Assembly: GCA_965226945.1 (NCBI GenBank) | Contig: OZ245717.1 | Span: 248,001-312,000 of the forward strand | Direction of reading: 5' to 3' | DNA from: SYLG01 sp965226945 | GTDB taxonomy: Bacteria > Planctomycetota > Planctomycetia > Gemmatales > Gemmataceae | Length of the DNA stretch: 64,000 bases | Shown: positions 1 to 7,947 of the stretch, piece after piece | Layout: each line of letters opens with the position of its first letter | Position numbering within the stretch: position 1 is the first letter of the stretch | Program-made: the position numbers and the translations under genes | The notes under the pieces: generated by a model | Databases searched by the model: none | What the model saw: only the letters and a program-made list of their open reading frames with translations | Told to the model about the DNA's origin: nothing

Positions 1-49
1 ATAATGAATACCGTACCGATGTCAGGGGTGAAACAGATCGCTGAAAGAA

Positions 50-505
50 TCAGCCGCATCCTGCGTTGCCGCAACAGGAGGCTCCTTCAGTGGGAAGCCC
101 GCAGCGATCCAGCGCCAGGCAAGCGGTGTGCTTGGTTCCCAAATGGAACAGCAGTCCAGCGGGGGTGACTTCAATGCCGCCGAGCGGATATTGCGAGACC
201 ATGCCGGATTCGTATTCGATTTCGACCGGCAGGTCGGTCGTCTTCAAGAGCGGTGCGGCAAGGCGCATGATTGCGGCCAGCTTGCTGGTTTCGAGCCGGT
301 GATCGGTGTCTTCGGCCACCCATACTTGCAAAACGCAAGAGGTGGTTTCGCGAATCGTGCCGCCGCAGTCGATAAAGTCCCTATGGACCCGACCGACTTC
401 AGTGACATGGAAATGCGCTGGTACAAAGCTTCGGTCTGGCAACATCATCTGAATCGGCTGACCTGGATTGGCGGCCAAGACGGAAAGGAATCGATCCAGG
501 TTCAT
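50..505 (-). CDS. DUF6428 family protein of an arsenic-type operon
   Basis: This 151-residue protein resembles the DUF6428 family, which is often found beside arsenic-resistance genes; its biochemical role is not known to me. It is a single soluble alpha/beta-looking domain with no signal peptide or membrane segment. The last ten residues are rich in cysteine (SCCGNAGCG), which could bind a thiophilic metal or metalloid; that is inference. The start overlaps the stop of the upstream aquaporin gene by 4 bp (ATGA), so the two are probably translationally coupled. The gene is complete, and further operon genes may lie beyond the left edge of the window. Confidence 0.75.
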   Translation of the reverse strand: MNLDRFLSVLAANPGQPIQMMLPDRSFVPAHFHVTEVGRVHRDFIDCGGTIRETTSCVLQVWVAEDTDHRLETSKLAAIMRLAAPLLKTTDLPVEIEYESGMVSQYPLGGIEVTPAGLLFHLGTKHTACLALDRCGLPTEGASCCGNAGCG

Positions 506-1218
506 GCTTTTTCTCCTTGCTCAGCGAATTCATAATCCAACCGGTCGCAACCGCGACTGGGGTGTCCGTCGATCTCGCGGCCGTAGATACTGCGATGGAT
601 CGCAACGCCGGCAAGCGCCCCGGCGATTGGCGCGGTGAGATAAACCCAAAGTGAATCAAACTGCATGGCCACGGCAGCTGGAGCCAGCGACCGAATTGGG
701 TTCATGGAGGCGCCGCATACCGGTCCAGCGAACATCGCCTCCAGAGCGATGACGGCTCCAACCGCGACTCCAGCCATCATCCCCTTCTCTTTTGCTCCCG
801 TCGAGACGCACAGAATCACCGCCATGAGCATCATCGTGAGCAGGAACTCCATCACCCAGGACTGGAACGGGTTGCCCGATGGCGAAGTCGCCCCAAGGGT
901 CAGATGCGCAGGAAAGATGAAGCGTAACGCTAAGCTGGCCGCGAGGGCGCCTAACGTTTGCGCCATGATGTAGGGGCCGGCCTGAGCCGCCTCGAATCTC
1001 CCTGCCGCTACAAAACTGAGCGTCACTGCCGGATTCAGATGACAGCCTGAAACTTCCCCCAGCGAATAGATCATGGCAAGCACGATCAGGCCAAACGTCA
1101 TCGCGATCCCGACATGGGTAATCACCCCGCCGCTGACATCGTTAACAATGATGGCGCCCGTTCCGGTGAACACGAGGCAGAACGTGCCAAAAGCCTCGGC
1201 GACCAGCCGGCGACTCAT
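502..1218 (-). CDS. MIP/aquaporin family channel, arsenic-operon type
   Basis: A 238-residue membrane channel of the major intrinsic protein family. The first pore motif is intact (HLNPAVT); the second is NPI instead of NPA (GASMNPIRS), a change that can alter pore selectivity. Six hydrophobic segments are visible. Aquaporins in ars operons (AqpS type) are known to conduct arsenite out of the cell, and the flanking ArsR and DUF6428 genes suggest that role here. I chose the ATG at 1218 because a GGAG lies about 8 bases upstream; an earlier in-frame start at 1245 would run into the arsR-like gene. General aquaglyceroporin function is the alternative. Confidence 0.85.
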   Translation of the reverse strand: MSRRLVAEAFGTFCLVFTGTGAIIVNDVSGGVITHVGIAMTFGLIVLAMIYSLGEVSGCHLNPAVTLSFVAAGRFEAAQAGPYIMAQTLGALAASLALRFIFPAHLTLGATSPSGNPFQSWVMEFLLTMMLMAVILCVSTGAKEKGMMAGVAVGAVIALEAMFAGPVCGASMNPIRSLAPAAVAMQFDSLWVYLTAPIAGALAGVAIHRSIYGREIDGHPSRGCDRLDYEFAEQGEKA

Positions 1219-1222
1219 CGGA

Positions 1223-1627
1223 TTACTCCGCACAGTGCTGAGCACCGCGAATGGTCACGCCACTCCGGTTGCCGGCTTCTTCCATCAGGCACCAGCTCTG
1301 TTCAAGCATTCCTTGGACACACCGGTCCACTACGCGGTAATAGATGGTCGTGCCATCGCGCCGCGATGCCAGGATACCCAGGTCGGATAATCGTTGGAGC
1401 TGATTCGATACGGCTTGCGGCTTCATGGCGACCGATTGCGCCAGGTCGGTGACGCAAAGCTCGTCGGCGCGGACCAATGCGTGCAGCAACCGCAGCCGCG
1501 TATCATTGGCAAGGACCTTAAATATCGCCGCCAAACCGCCGGCCTGGATCGGCGAGAGCATCGGGCGGTCCTTGAGCGGACGGGGCGACTGGCACTGTTC
1601 CTTGCCTTGGGCGCTTTTTTTCTTCAT
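1223..1627 (-). CDS. ArsR/SmtB family transcriptional regulator
   Basis: A winged-helix metal- or metalloid-responsive repressor. The core reads from about residue 23 (LAAIFKVLANDTRLRLLHAL) through the alpha-3 motif ELCVTDLA and the recognition helix (KPQAVSNQLQRL) to the wing (GTTIYYRV). The classic ELCVCDL site keeps only one cysteine; further cysteines lie near the C terminus (RCVQGMLEQSWC), so the inducer site may combine both regions, as in CmtR-like proteins. The 22-residue N-terminal extension is basic and unlike the family, so the ATG at 1561, with AAGGA 7 bases upstream, is a credible alternative start. It is the first gene of the operon and probably autoregulates it. Confidence 0.85.
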   Translation of the reverse strand: MKKKSAQGKEQCQSPRPLKDRPMLSPIQAGGLAAIFKVLANDTRLRLLHALVRADELCVTDLAQSVAMKPQAVSNQLQRLSDLGILASRRDGTTIYYRVVDRCVQGMLEQSWCLMEEAGNRSGVTIRGAQHCAE

Positions 1628-1690
1628 CGATCCTTCTTCTTCATCGATCTCCAGACTTTCACAACTACATAGGTGAGTGTAGCACTTCGT
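1628..1690 (-). promoter_or_regulatory. probable ars-type operon promoter/leader
   Basis: This is the only sizeable gap upstream of the ArsR gene. It contains an imperfect dyad around 1663-1684 (minus strand ACACTCACCTATGTAGTTGT) that could hold an ArsR operator. A direct repeat of GATCGATGAAGAA sits at the gene start: the first copy opens a six-codon reading frame (MKKKDR) whose TGA overlaps the ATG at 1627. No confident -35/-10 pair was assigned, so this is a location call rather than a mapped site. Confidence 0.25.
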
Positions 1691-1866
1691 ACAGGGAAAA
1701 GCGAACGGCTTTGAGCAAGTCAGCGCGTGGCAAGTACTTTCGAAAATGGGTTATCCGAAAGCCACGTAATCGCCTTGGTAAGGCTTCAGCGTTCGATTGA
1801 GCAACCGGGAAGCGTTATCTTTCCGACTGATTCATTTTCCAGTAGCGAAGAGATGTCCATTCCGCT

Positions 1867-2202
1867 TTAAGCTTTGCCGTCGACATCAAGTGCCTTGATG
1901 CGCACGCCAAACCGGTCGCCCACCACCACGATTTCCGCCAGGCCCACGCGCACGCCTTGCACGTGCAATTCGACGGGTTCGCCGATGGCACGATCCAGAG
2001 CCACCACCGAGCCTTGAGCGAGTCGAGACAATTCCGACAGCGTCAATTTCACATGACCCAGTTCGGCGACCAGGTCGACCGGGACATCGCGCAGTTTTCC
2101 CAGGACTCCGAGCGGCAATCCGGGTTGAGCCACGGACAGTTCGGCGAATTCCGGGGTTTGCAAGACGCCCCCCATGGAGGTGGGATCGTGCGTTTCGCTC
2201 AT
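1867..2202 (-). CDS. fliN: flagellar motor switch protein FliN
   Basis: A 111-residue SpoA-domain protein of the flagellar C-ring, which with FliM and FliG sets rotation direction and docks the export ATPase complex. The SpoA core runs from about residue 34 to 105 (LRDVPVDLVAELG, LSRLAQGSVVALDR, GVRVGLAEIVVV). Length is usual for FliN. The start overlaps the end of fliM by 4 bp, so it is the last gene of the fliA, lipoprotein, fliM, fliN group. FliN and FliM C-domains are related, but the size and position make FliN the best call. Confidence 0.92.
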   Translation of the reverse strand: MSETHDPTSMGGVLQTPEFAELSVAQPGLPLGVLGKLRDVPVDLVAELGHVKLTLSELSRLAQGSVVALDRAIGEPVELHVQGVRVGLAEIVVVGDRFGVRIKALDVDGKA

Positions 2203-3167
2203 GGCGCCTTCTCCTGGCTTTCGCCCACTTCACCCGTCTCGGTTTGGCCCGCGAGAGCTTCCCACTGGATTGCCACTTGCTGTCCCACGCGGCCGGGCCA
2301 GACCTGGCCGGGAATCGTTCCCCCGATGCTCGCTGCCAGGGGTTCATTGATCGGTTGATCGAGCACGAGGCAGTCGCCTGGCTTCAAGCGCGAAAGCTGA
2401 TTGACGCCCAGGCGGATCTTGCCCAGATGCACGCGGACTTCCAGGCGCGAATGGGAAAGGATGGCCTGGGCGCGCTCCAGGTCGCGGCCTGCTTCCACAC
2501 CCAGCTCCGGCCATTCGGCGATTTCGTCGGGCAAAAGCAACTGGGCGGTCAAACGATTTCCCAGATGGTCGATCTCGCAAATCCAACCCCAGCCATGAAG
2601 CAAGGGAGGACGGGCGGTCTTGAGCGCGCGAATCTCTTGATGAATCTCATAGCCGCGCGATTGGGCGCCCTGGTTCAAGGGATCCAGAAACGTTCCCAAA
2701 AACCATTGCGAAACGAGGCCGACTTGCAACGCCGTGACCGGTTTGACTTCAGCGCGAACGATCGAGTCAGAGCGGGCGATCGACTCAAACAAGGCGTCTT
2801 CGGTTTTCTCGCGCAAGAGGCCCCGGGCGAAAGAGCCAAAATCACCGCGTAGTGCCACGATCCAGCGGGCCTTCTGAAGTGCCCCCTGAAAGAACAGCGC
2901 CCCCTCGGGAATCCAGGAAGTCGCGGACAACTGCCTCGGAATGCGGGTAGGGCGCGAAGTGACCGTCGCGCTCAGGCCCGGAAGGAACGACTGATTTTGC
3001 AAGGCGAACTGGGAAACGGTCGCTTCGATCCATTCATTCAGCCCGGCAAAGGCCGCGGGCCCGAAGGCGGTCGCTTCGGTGCGTTCCAGGTGCGCAAGCC
3101 AGGCCGCGTCATGTTCGGCTCGATGACGCGAAGTAGAGTTTGCACCCTTGAGAGATCCGGGAACCAT
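2199..3167 (-). CDS. fliM: flagellar motor switch protein FliM (divergent)
   Basis: A 322-residue protein in the FliM position. The C-terminal SpoA domain is recognisable (about residues 225-305; RLEVRVHLGKIRLGVNQLSRL, PGDCLVLDQPINEPL); the central CheC-like domain is strongly divergent. The N terminus lacks the usual CheY-binding peptide (EIDALL-type), starting instead with a basic, serine-rich stretch. Identification therefore rests on the C-terminal domain and on neighbours: fliN overlaps its 3' end and a lipoprotein gene ends 4 bp upstream. A loss of direct CheY-P binding is inferred, not shown. Confidence 0.85.
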   Translation of the reverse strand: MVPGSLKGANSTSRHRAEHDAAWLAHLERTEATAFGPAAFAGLNEWIEATVSQFALQNQSFLPGLSATVTSRPTRIPRQLSATSWIPEGALFFQGALQKARWIVALRGDFGSFARGLLREKTEDALFESIARSDSIVRAEVKPVTALQVGLVSQWFLGTFLDPLNQGAQSRGYEIHQEIRALKTARPPLLHGWGWICEIDHLGNRLTAQLLLPDEIAEWPELGVEAGRDLERAQAILSHSRLEVRVHLGKIRLGVNQLSRLKPGDCLVLDQPINEPLAASIGGTIPGQVWPGRVGQQVAIQWEALAGQTETGEVGESQEKAP

Positions 3168-3171
3168 AAGA

Positions 3172-3723
3172 TCAGTTCCCCCCTCCCGATTTCTTCGGCA
3201 CGAACTCGGGAACCTTGGAGGGCAGATCGGGAATTTTGGGAACCGGTCCGCCGATCTTTTCGAGCGATTCCAGAATCGACTGGAAGGCGGCCCGGTCGCT
3301 CTTTTCTAACTGTTCAAGTTTCAGGCGAGCGCGAGTCAGCTCGTCGCGATTTTCCTCAAGGTCCCTGCGCGTTTTCGCGAGGGTCTCAAGGCTCTTCTCC
3401 AGTTCGGCCGCCGATTGATTGAGGAGTTGGTCCTTTTCGCCCAGGGCCAGGTCTTGCCGCTGGATGCGGTTGGTCAGGGTCTTGCGTTCATCTTCGAGCT
3501 TGTGGATCTGTTCGAGCATGCGCGACATCTGCACCCCGAAGGTTTCCGGGTAAGGCGTCGGCGCGGGAGGCGGCAGGATGGGAGGTTCCGTGCCATTGCC
3601 CAGAAAAGGAAACATGGTGGTTACGCAACCGGAACCCGCGAGCAGGAAAAGAGCCGCGGCAAGCCCCAGGCCAACGCCCGCGCGCCTGCTACCGATTCTC
3701 TTGTTTCCCCCTCGCCACGGCAT
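3172..3723 (-). CDS. coiled-coil lipoprotein in flagellar cluster
   Basis: A 183-residue predicted lipoprotein: a basic N terminus, a hydrophobic stretch (GLGLAAALFLLAGSGC) with a lipobox ending at the cysteine, a proline-rich linker, then a long coiled coil (about residues 70-150; EQIHKLEDERKTLTNRIQRQ, LEENRDELTRARLKLEQLEK) and a proline-rich tail. I chose the ATG at 3723 over an upstream TTG because a GGAG lies 7 bases before it. It sits between fliA and fliM with only 4 bp to fliM, so a role in flagellar assembly or anchoring is likely but unproven. I do not recognise a named family. Confidence 0.7.
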   Translation of the reverse strand: MPWRGGNKRIGSRRAGVGLGLAAALFLLAGSGCVTTMFPFLGNGTEPPILPPPAPTPYPETFGVQMSRMLEQIHKLEDERKTLTNRIQRQDLALGEKDQLLNQSAAELEKSLETLAKTRRDLEENRDELTRARLKLEQLEKSDRAAFQSILESLEKIGGPVPKIPDLPSKVPEFVPKKSGGGN

Positions 3724-3903
3724 CCGCAAACTCCGGTCCGTTTGGAAGCGCCCTCACTCAATGGATCCCGTCATACAACCCCTCTCATAACCTTTCGGTC
3801 CGCGGGCGCAAGCCCAGTTGCGCGGAACTGAGTCGCGGGAAATTGGTGATTGGCGGCGAGGGAAACGGGAGATCGAAGAGGATTTAGACGAACAAGGGAA
3901 AAA

Positions 3904-4602
3904 TCAGGCCGGGGCGAATCCCAGGCGCAAATCGGCAAGAGCGCCCGATAAGATCCGCGATACACGCGATTCGGACAAGCTGAGCAGCGCGCCGATTTCT
4001 CGCAGTTTCAAATCTTCAAAGAAGTAAAGGATGACGACCTTGCGGGGAATCTCGGGAAGCTGGTGAATCGCCTTGCCCAGTTCCACCACATCTTCCTTGG
4101 CCTCGATCTGGATCATCGGGTTCGATTCGCGGTGATCCTCGACCCAGTCCTGTTCACTGTTGCCAGGCAGTACTCCCGGCTTCAGGATGCGCAGCGCCTC
4201 GAGGCAACCGAGGAACTCGTCCATGGTCATGGAGGCGCCCGCGGCGATCTGCTCCAGGCTCATTCCGGGGGCCGCATCTTCCATCAGACCGCGCACTTGC
4301 AGCGCCTTTTCGAGCATTTCCTGGGGCAAAGGACAATTGCGCCGGATTTCGTCGACAATCGCCCCATGGATGCGAATGCGGGCATAAGCGGAAAAGGGCA
4401 CGCCGCGCGAGGCATCGAATTTGTTCGCCGCCTCGACGAGTCCGAGTGTCCCGGCGGAATAAAGATCTTCTTCGGTATTGGCGCGTCTCAGGCCAGGCGG
4501 CATCCGGTGGATGACATGGCCCACCAGCTTCAGATGCTCAAGTATGAGCCCCTGACGCATCTGCTGCGTGGCCAGTTCCTTGTAGGGCGCATATCCGCTC
4601 AA
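3904..4602 (-). CDS. fliA: RNA polymerase sigma factor for flagellar operon, FliA (sigma-28)
   Basis: A 232-residue sigma-70 family factor with regions 2, 3 and 4: region 2 (NTEEDLYSAGTLGLVEAANK, SAYARIRIHGAIVDEIRR), region 3 and region 4 (LPEIPRKVVILYFFEDLKLR, SESRVSRILSGALADLR). The layout matches FliA/WhiG, which drive late flagellar genes. The start is a TTG with GAGGT close upstream; the next in-frame ATG is at residue 16. Sigma-28 normally transcribes filament, stator and chemotaxis genes, none of which are in this window. The upstream region carries an unusual cluster of short repeats. Confidence 0.9.
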   Translation of the reverse strand: MSGYAPYKELATQQMRQGLILEHLKLVGHVIHRMPPGLRRANTEEDLYSAGTLGLVEAANKFDASRGVPFSAYARIRIHGAIVDEIRRNCPLPQEMLEKALQVRGLMEDAAPGMSLEQIAAGASMTMDEFLGCLEALRILKPGVLPGNSEQDWVEDHRESNPMIQIEAKEDVVELGKAIHQLPEIPRKVVILYFFEDLKLREIGALLSLSESRVSRILSGALADLRLGFAPA

Positions 4603-4625
4603 ATCGACCTCATCCCCAGAAAACC

Positions 4626-4693
4626 GCCCATTAGGCCCTTATTAGTCGCTCAAAAAGCGCCCATAAACGCCCATCTGCCCATTACGCACCCAT
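4626..4693 (-). promoter_or_regulatory. cluster of five ATGGGC-type repeats upstream of fliA
   Basis: On the minus strand, ATGGGC or ATGGGT occurs five times (plus-strand starts 4626, 4659, 4669, 4677, 4688), four of them spaced 8-11 bp. It lies in the 136-bp gap between flhA and fliA, just upstream of the sigma-28 start. Regular spacing near one helical turn suggests a protein-binding array controlling fliA; it could also be chance low-complexity sequence. Confidence 0.35.
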
Positions 4694-4738
4694 CTGGCGC
4701 TTGGTTCCATGCGAGACCGTAACTGTGAAGCTAGCAAA

Positions 4739-6847
4739 TTACGCCAGGTCCTCCAACCTGATCATGCCGACGGTCTGAACGGCCATCTCGTGGGGAATTT
4801 CCTCGTAGGAAAGAACGGCAAGCTCGGGGACGCTGCGGCCCAGGAACTGGCGCAGAGGCCGGCGCAGGTTCGCCTCGACGATGATCGCGGGGTTTTGCCC
4901 GCGCGCCTGGCACTGCTTCCATTCGAGGGCGGCCCGGCCGGCCAGCTTTTCCAGCCGGCTCGTATCGACATTGGCCGTGCGCTCCACAAGAGCCCGGCGC
5001 AAATCGAGCTCCACGCGCGGATCGATCAAAAGCGCCTGCAGCCTGCCGTTGGCATCGCGGAAACGGTCGCACACAATCGTGCGCAGATCGACCCGCACCC
5101 GGGCGACCAGTTCGAGCGGATCCTTGGTTGCGGGCACATGATGCGCCAGGCTTTCCATAATGCGGCCCAGGTTCGTGATCGGCACCCGCTCATCGAGGAG
5201 CAGACAGAGAATCCGGTGCAGCGTCCCCATGGTCAACTGCGCGGGGATCAACTCATCGACCAGGCTGGGAGTCGTTTCGCGCAGCCGGTCGACGAGGCTC
5301 TTGAGGTCCTCGCGGCCAAGCAGTTCGCTGGCATTTTTGCGCAGGATTTCCCCCAGGTGGGTCATCATGACGCTCACGGCATCGACCACAGTCAGGCCGG
5401 AAAGTTCGGCGCGCTTGCGCTCCGATTCGGAGATCCACTTGGCGGGCAGGCCAAAGGCCGGGTCGCGCGTGTCTTCTCCCCGAAAGGGAATGGCGCCTGA
5501 ACCGGGATCGATGACCAGCCATTGATCGGGACGAATGATCCCCTTGCCGCATTCCCTGCCGCAGACGAGCACCCGGTAGGCGTCGGTTTCGAGCGAAAGA
5601 TTGTCGCGAATGCGGATGGGCGGAATCCACAGGCCATCCTTGCGCGCCATTTCGCGACGTGTGGCGCTGATCCGGTCGAGCAGGCTTTGGCCCTTGCGCG
5701 GATCGACCACCGGGATCAGGCGCGCACCGATTTCGAGCGTCACCCGGTCGTTTTGCACAAACTCTTCCTGGGCCGACTCCCAATTCGGTTTGGCGGGAGC
5801 CGCGGGCGTGGCCGCCGCGGCCGCGTCCGTCTTGGGCAGCTCCTTGGCCGCGGGCAAAGTGAGTAAGCGCCCGCCAAGGGCCAGCGCGGCCGCCAGGGCG
5901 ATGAACGGCACCTTGGGCATTCCGGGCATGAGCGCCAGGCCAAAGAGGATTGCCGCCCCGACCATCAGAGGTTTGGGACTGCTCGTCACTTGATCGCGGA
6001 TTTCATCGCCCAGGCTTGCCGAACTGCTCGCCTTGGTCACGAGCATGGCGGCGGCGGTCGCCACGATCAGGCCCGGGATCTGCGAGATGAGCCCGTCTCC
6101 CACGGTCAAAATCGAATAGGTGCGCGTGGCCTGCAAGAGGGGCATGCCGTTGGAAAGGCCGATCAGAATGCCGCCGACCAGGTTGATGCCGGTGATGACC
6201 AGGGCCGCCACGGCGTCGCCTCGGACGAACTTGCTGGCACCGTCCATCGCGCCATGAAACTCGGTTTCGCGCACGAGGAATTCACGGCGGCGGCGGGCCT
6301 CTTGTTCGTTGATGAGCCCGGCGTTCATCTCGGCATCGATCGCCATCTGCTTGCCGGGCAAGGCATCGAGCACGAAGCGGGCCGCGACTTCCGAAATGCG
6401 GCTGGCTCCCTTGGTGATCACCACAAACTGAATGACGATCAGAATCAGAAAGATGACGAGACCAACGACAAGATTACCGCCGACCACCACCTTGCCGAAG
6501 GTCTCGACGATCACGCCGGCGTTGCCGTTGAGCAAGATCAGCCGCGTGGTGGCGACATTGAGCGCCAGCCGGTAAAGCGTGCTCAAAAGCAGAATCGAGG
6601 GAAATACCGAAAAATCGAGCGGCTGACCGGCGCTCAAGGTGATGAGCATGATGATCAGGGTGAATGACAGATTCAGCGCCAAAAGCATGTCGAGCACAAG
6701 CGGCGGCAGGGGCACAAGCAGCACGACCAAAAGCCCAAGCAGCGCGACCGCCAGGATCATTTCATTGACATTGCCAAGCAATCCGCCGCCGGCACGGCTT
6801 GCGGCGGCTTTGCTCCTATTTCCCGGGGCTTGGATCGTTGCGGCCAT
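4739..6847 (-). CDS. flhA: flagellar export gate protein FlhA
   Basis: A 702-residue core component of the flagellar type III export gate. The N-terminal half has about eight membrane helices and the conserved cytoplasmic loop (FVLDALPGKQMAIDAEMNAG, RRREFLVRETEFHGAMDGAS); the C-terminal half is the soluble domain that binds chaperone-substrate complexes. Length is normal for FlhA. Only 5 bp separate it from flhB upstream, so it is part of the same transcript as fliO-P-Q-R-flhB. An alanine/proline-rich linker near residue 340-355 joins the two halves. Confidence 0.96.
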   Translation of the reverse strand: MAATIQAPGNRSKAAASRAGGGLLGNVNEMILAVALLGLLVVLLVPLPPLVLDMLLALNLSFTLIIMLITLSAGQPLDFSVFPSILLLSTLYRLALNVATTRLILLNGNAGVIVETFGKVVVGGNLVVGLVIFLILIVIQFVVITKGASRISEVAARFVLDALPGKQMAIDAEMNAGLINEQEARRRREFLVRETEFHGAMDGASKFVRGDAVAALVITGINLVGGILIGLSNGMPLLQATRTYSILTVGDGLISQIPGLIVATAAAMLVTKASSSASLGDEIRDQVTSSPKPLMVGAAILFGLALMPGMPKVPFIALAAALALGGRLLTLPAAKELPKTDAAAAATPAAPAKPNWESAQEEFVQNDRVTLEIGARLIPVVDPRKGQSLLDRISATRREMARKDGLWIPPIRIRDNLSLETDAYRVLVCGRECGKGIIRPDQWLVIDPGSGAIPFRGEDTRDPAFGLPAKWISESERKRAELSGLTVVDAVSVMMTHLGEILRKNASELLGREDLKSLVDRLRETTPSLVDELIPAQLTMGTLHRILCLLLDERVPITNLGRIMESLAHHVPATKDPLELVARVRVDLRTIVCDRFRDANGRLQALLIDPRVELDLRRALVERTANVDTSRLEKLAGRAALEWKQCQARGQNPAIIVEANLRRPLRQFLGRSVPELAVLSYEEIPHEMAVQTVGMIRLEDLA

Positions 6848-6852
6848 AAGGT

Positions 6853-7941
6853 TTAGACGGTCTCCCTATCCAAAATGCCGGGAGCGCCCGATTTTTGCAG
6901 CCATGCCAAAATTTCCGCCACGGCGAAATAGAGAGTGGGAGGAATCTCGCGTCCCGGCTGACACATGCGGAACAAGGCCCGCGCCAACGGTGGCTTTTCG
7001 ACAATCGGCACGCCCTTGTCGCGCGCGATCTCGATCATCTTTTTGGCGAAAAGATCCTTCCCCTTGGCGAGTACCACAGGCGTGGCCATGGTCTTGCGCT
7101 GAAATCTAAGAGCCACCGCGAAGTGGGTGGGATTCGTGATGATCACGGTCGCCTTGGGTACTTCGCGCAGCATGCGCCTTCGGGAGATTTCTCGTTGCAT
7201 CCGGCGGATGCGGCCGCGCAACAGCGGGTCGCCTTCCTCGCGCTTGAGCTCTTCCTTCAGTTCCTGGCGGGTCATTTTGAGCGATGTCTCCAGCCGGTAA
7301 CGCTGGTAGGCATAATCGGCCACTCCCAGGATCGTCAGGCAAATCGCGACCCCAAGCGCCGACTGGATCACAATGCTCCAGCCCTTGGCCGCCGCAAACG
7401 AAACCGTTCCCTCACCAAGCTGGGCAATATCATCGTGGCGCGACCGGATCACCCAGTAAAGGACAAATCCGACAAGGAGCGCCTTGAGGACCGAAAAGAA
7501 GACCTTGACCAGTGACGACAGGCTGAAGATCTTCGCAAACCCCTGGCTGGGATCGATCCGCTGGATTTTCACAGCCAAAAGCGTCGGATTGAAGAGCACG
7601 CCGGTTTGGGCGAGTCCGACCGCGATGATGGATAGGGACAACATCGCCAAGGGCCAACCAACCAGCCCCAGGTATTCCATGATCAATTCGCCGATGAGGG
7701 CGGAAGCTTCGCGAAAACTCAGGTCCAGGATGAAGGCATGGCTTTCGAGGCCGGCACGCGTCAGGCGCAAGATTCTTGTGCCCAGTTCGGGGCCTTGCCA
7801 CCAAAGGACGAGCGTGCCGACAAGCAGGAGTAAACCGGCGTAAAGATCGGCGCTGACGGCAACCTTTCCCTGTTCGCGCGCTTCCTGGCGGCGCCTTTCG
7901 GTCGGTTCTAGATTTCTTGACTCGGCATTGTCTTCCGCCAT
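6853..7941 (-). CDS. flhB: flagellar export switch protein FlhB
   Basis: A 362-residue export-gate protein that switches substrate class from rod/hook to filament. Four membrane segments occupy roughly residues 30-220, followed by the cytoplasmic domain with the autocleavage motif NPTH (in TVIITNPTHFAVAL) near residue 270. The charged linker and LKMTRQELKEELKREEGDP sequence are typical. It lies between fliR and flhA with gaps of 6 and 5 bp. The C-terminal tail is of usual length, so cleavage and specificity switching should work normally. Confidence 0.96.
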   Translation of the reverse strand: MAEDNAESRNLEPTERRRQEAREQGKVAVSADLYAGLLLLVGTLVLWWQGPELGTRILRLTRAGLESHAFILDLSFREASALIGELIMEYLGLVGWPLAMLSLSIIAVGLAQTGVLFNPTLLAVKIQRIDPSQGFAKIFSLSSLVKVFFSVLKALLVGFVLYWVIRSRHDDIAQLGEGTVSFAAAKGWSIVIQSALGVAICLTILGVADYAYQRYRLETSLKMTRQELKEELKREEGDPLLRGRIRRMQREISRRRMLREVPKATVIITNPTHFAVALRFQRKTMATPVVLAKGKDLFAKKMIEIARDKGVPIVEKPPLARALFRMCQPGREIPPTLYFAVAEILAWLQKSGAPGILDRETV

Positions 7942-7947
7942 CGCGCG

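Noticed and set aside
1726..1767. Bulged hairpin (CGTGGC..CTTTCG with CGAAAGCCACG) as a terminator for fliN
   Set aside because: The stem is bulged, lies about 100 bp past the fliN stop and has no T-tract on the minus strand; too weak to annotate.
4709..5500. Long plus-strand frame over flhA
   Set aside because: Antisense shadow produced by high GC at third codon positions of flhA.
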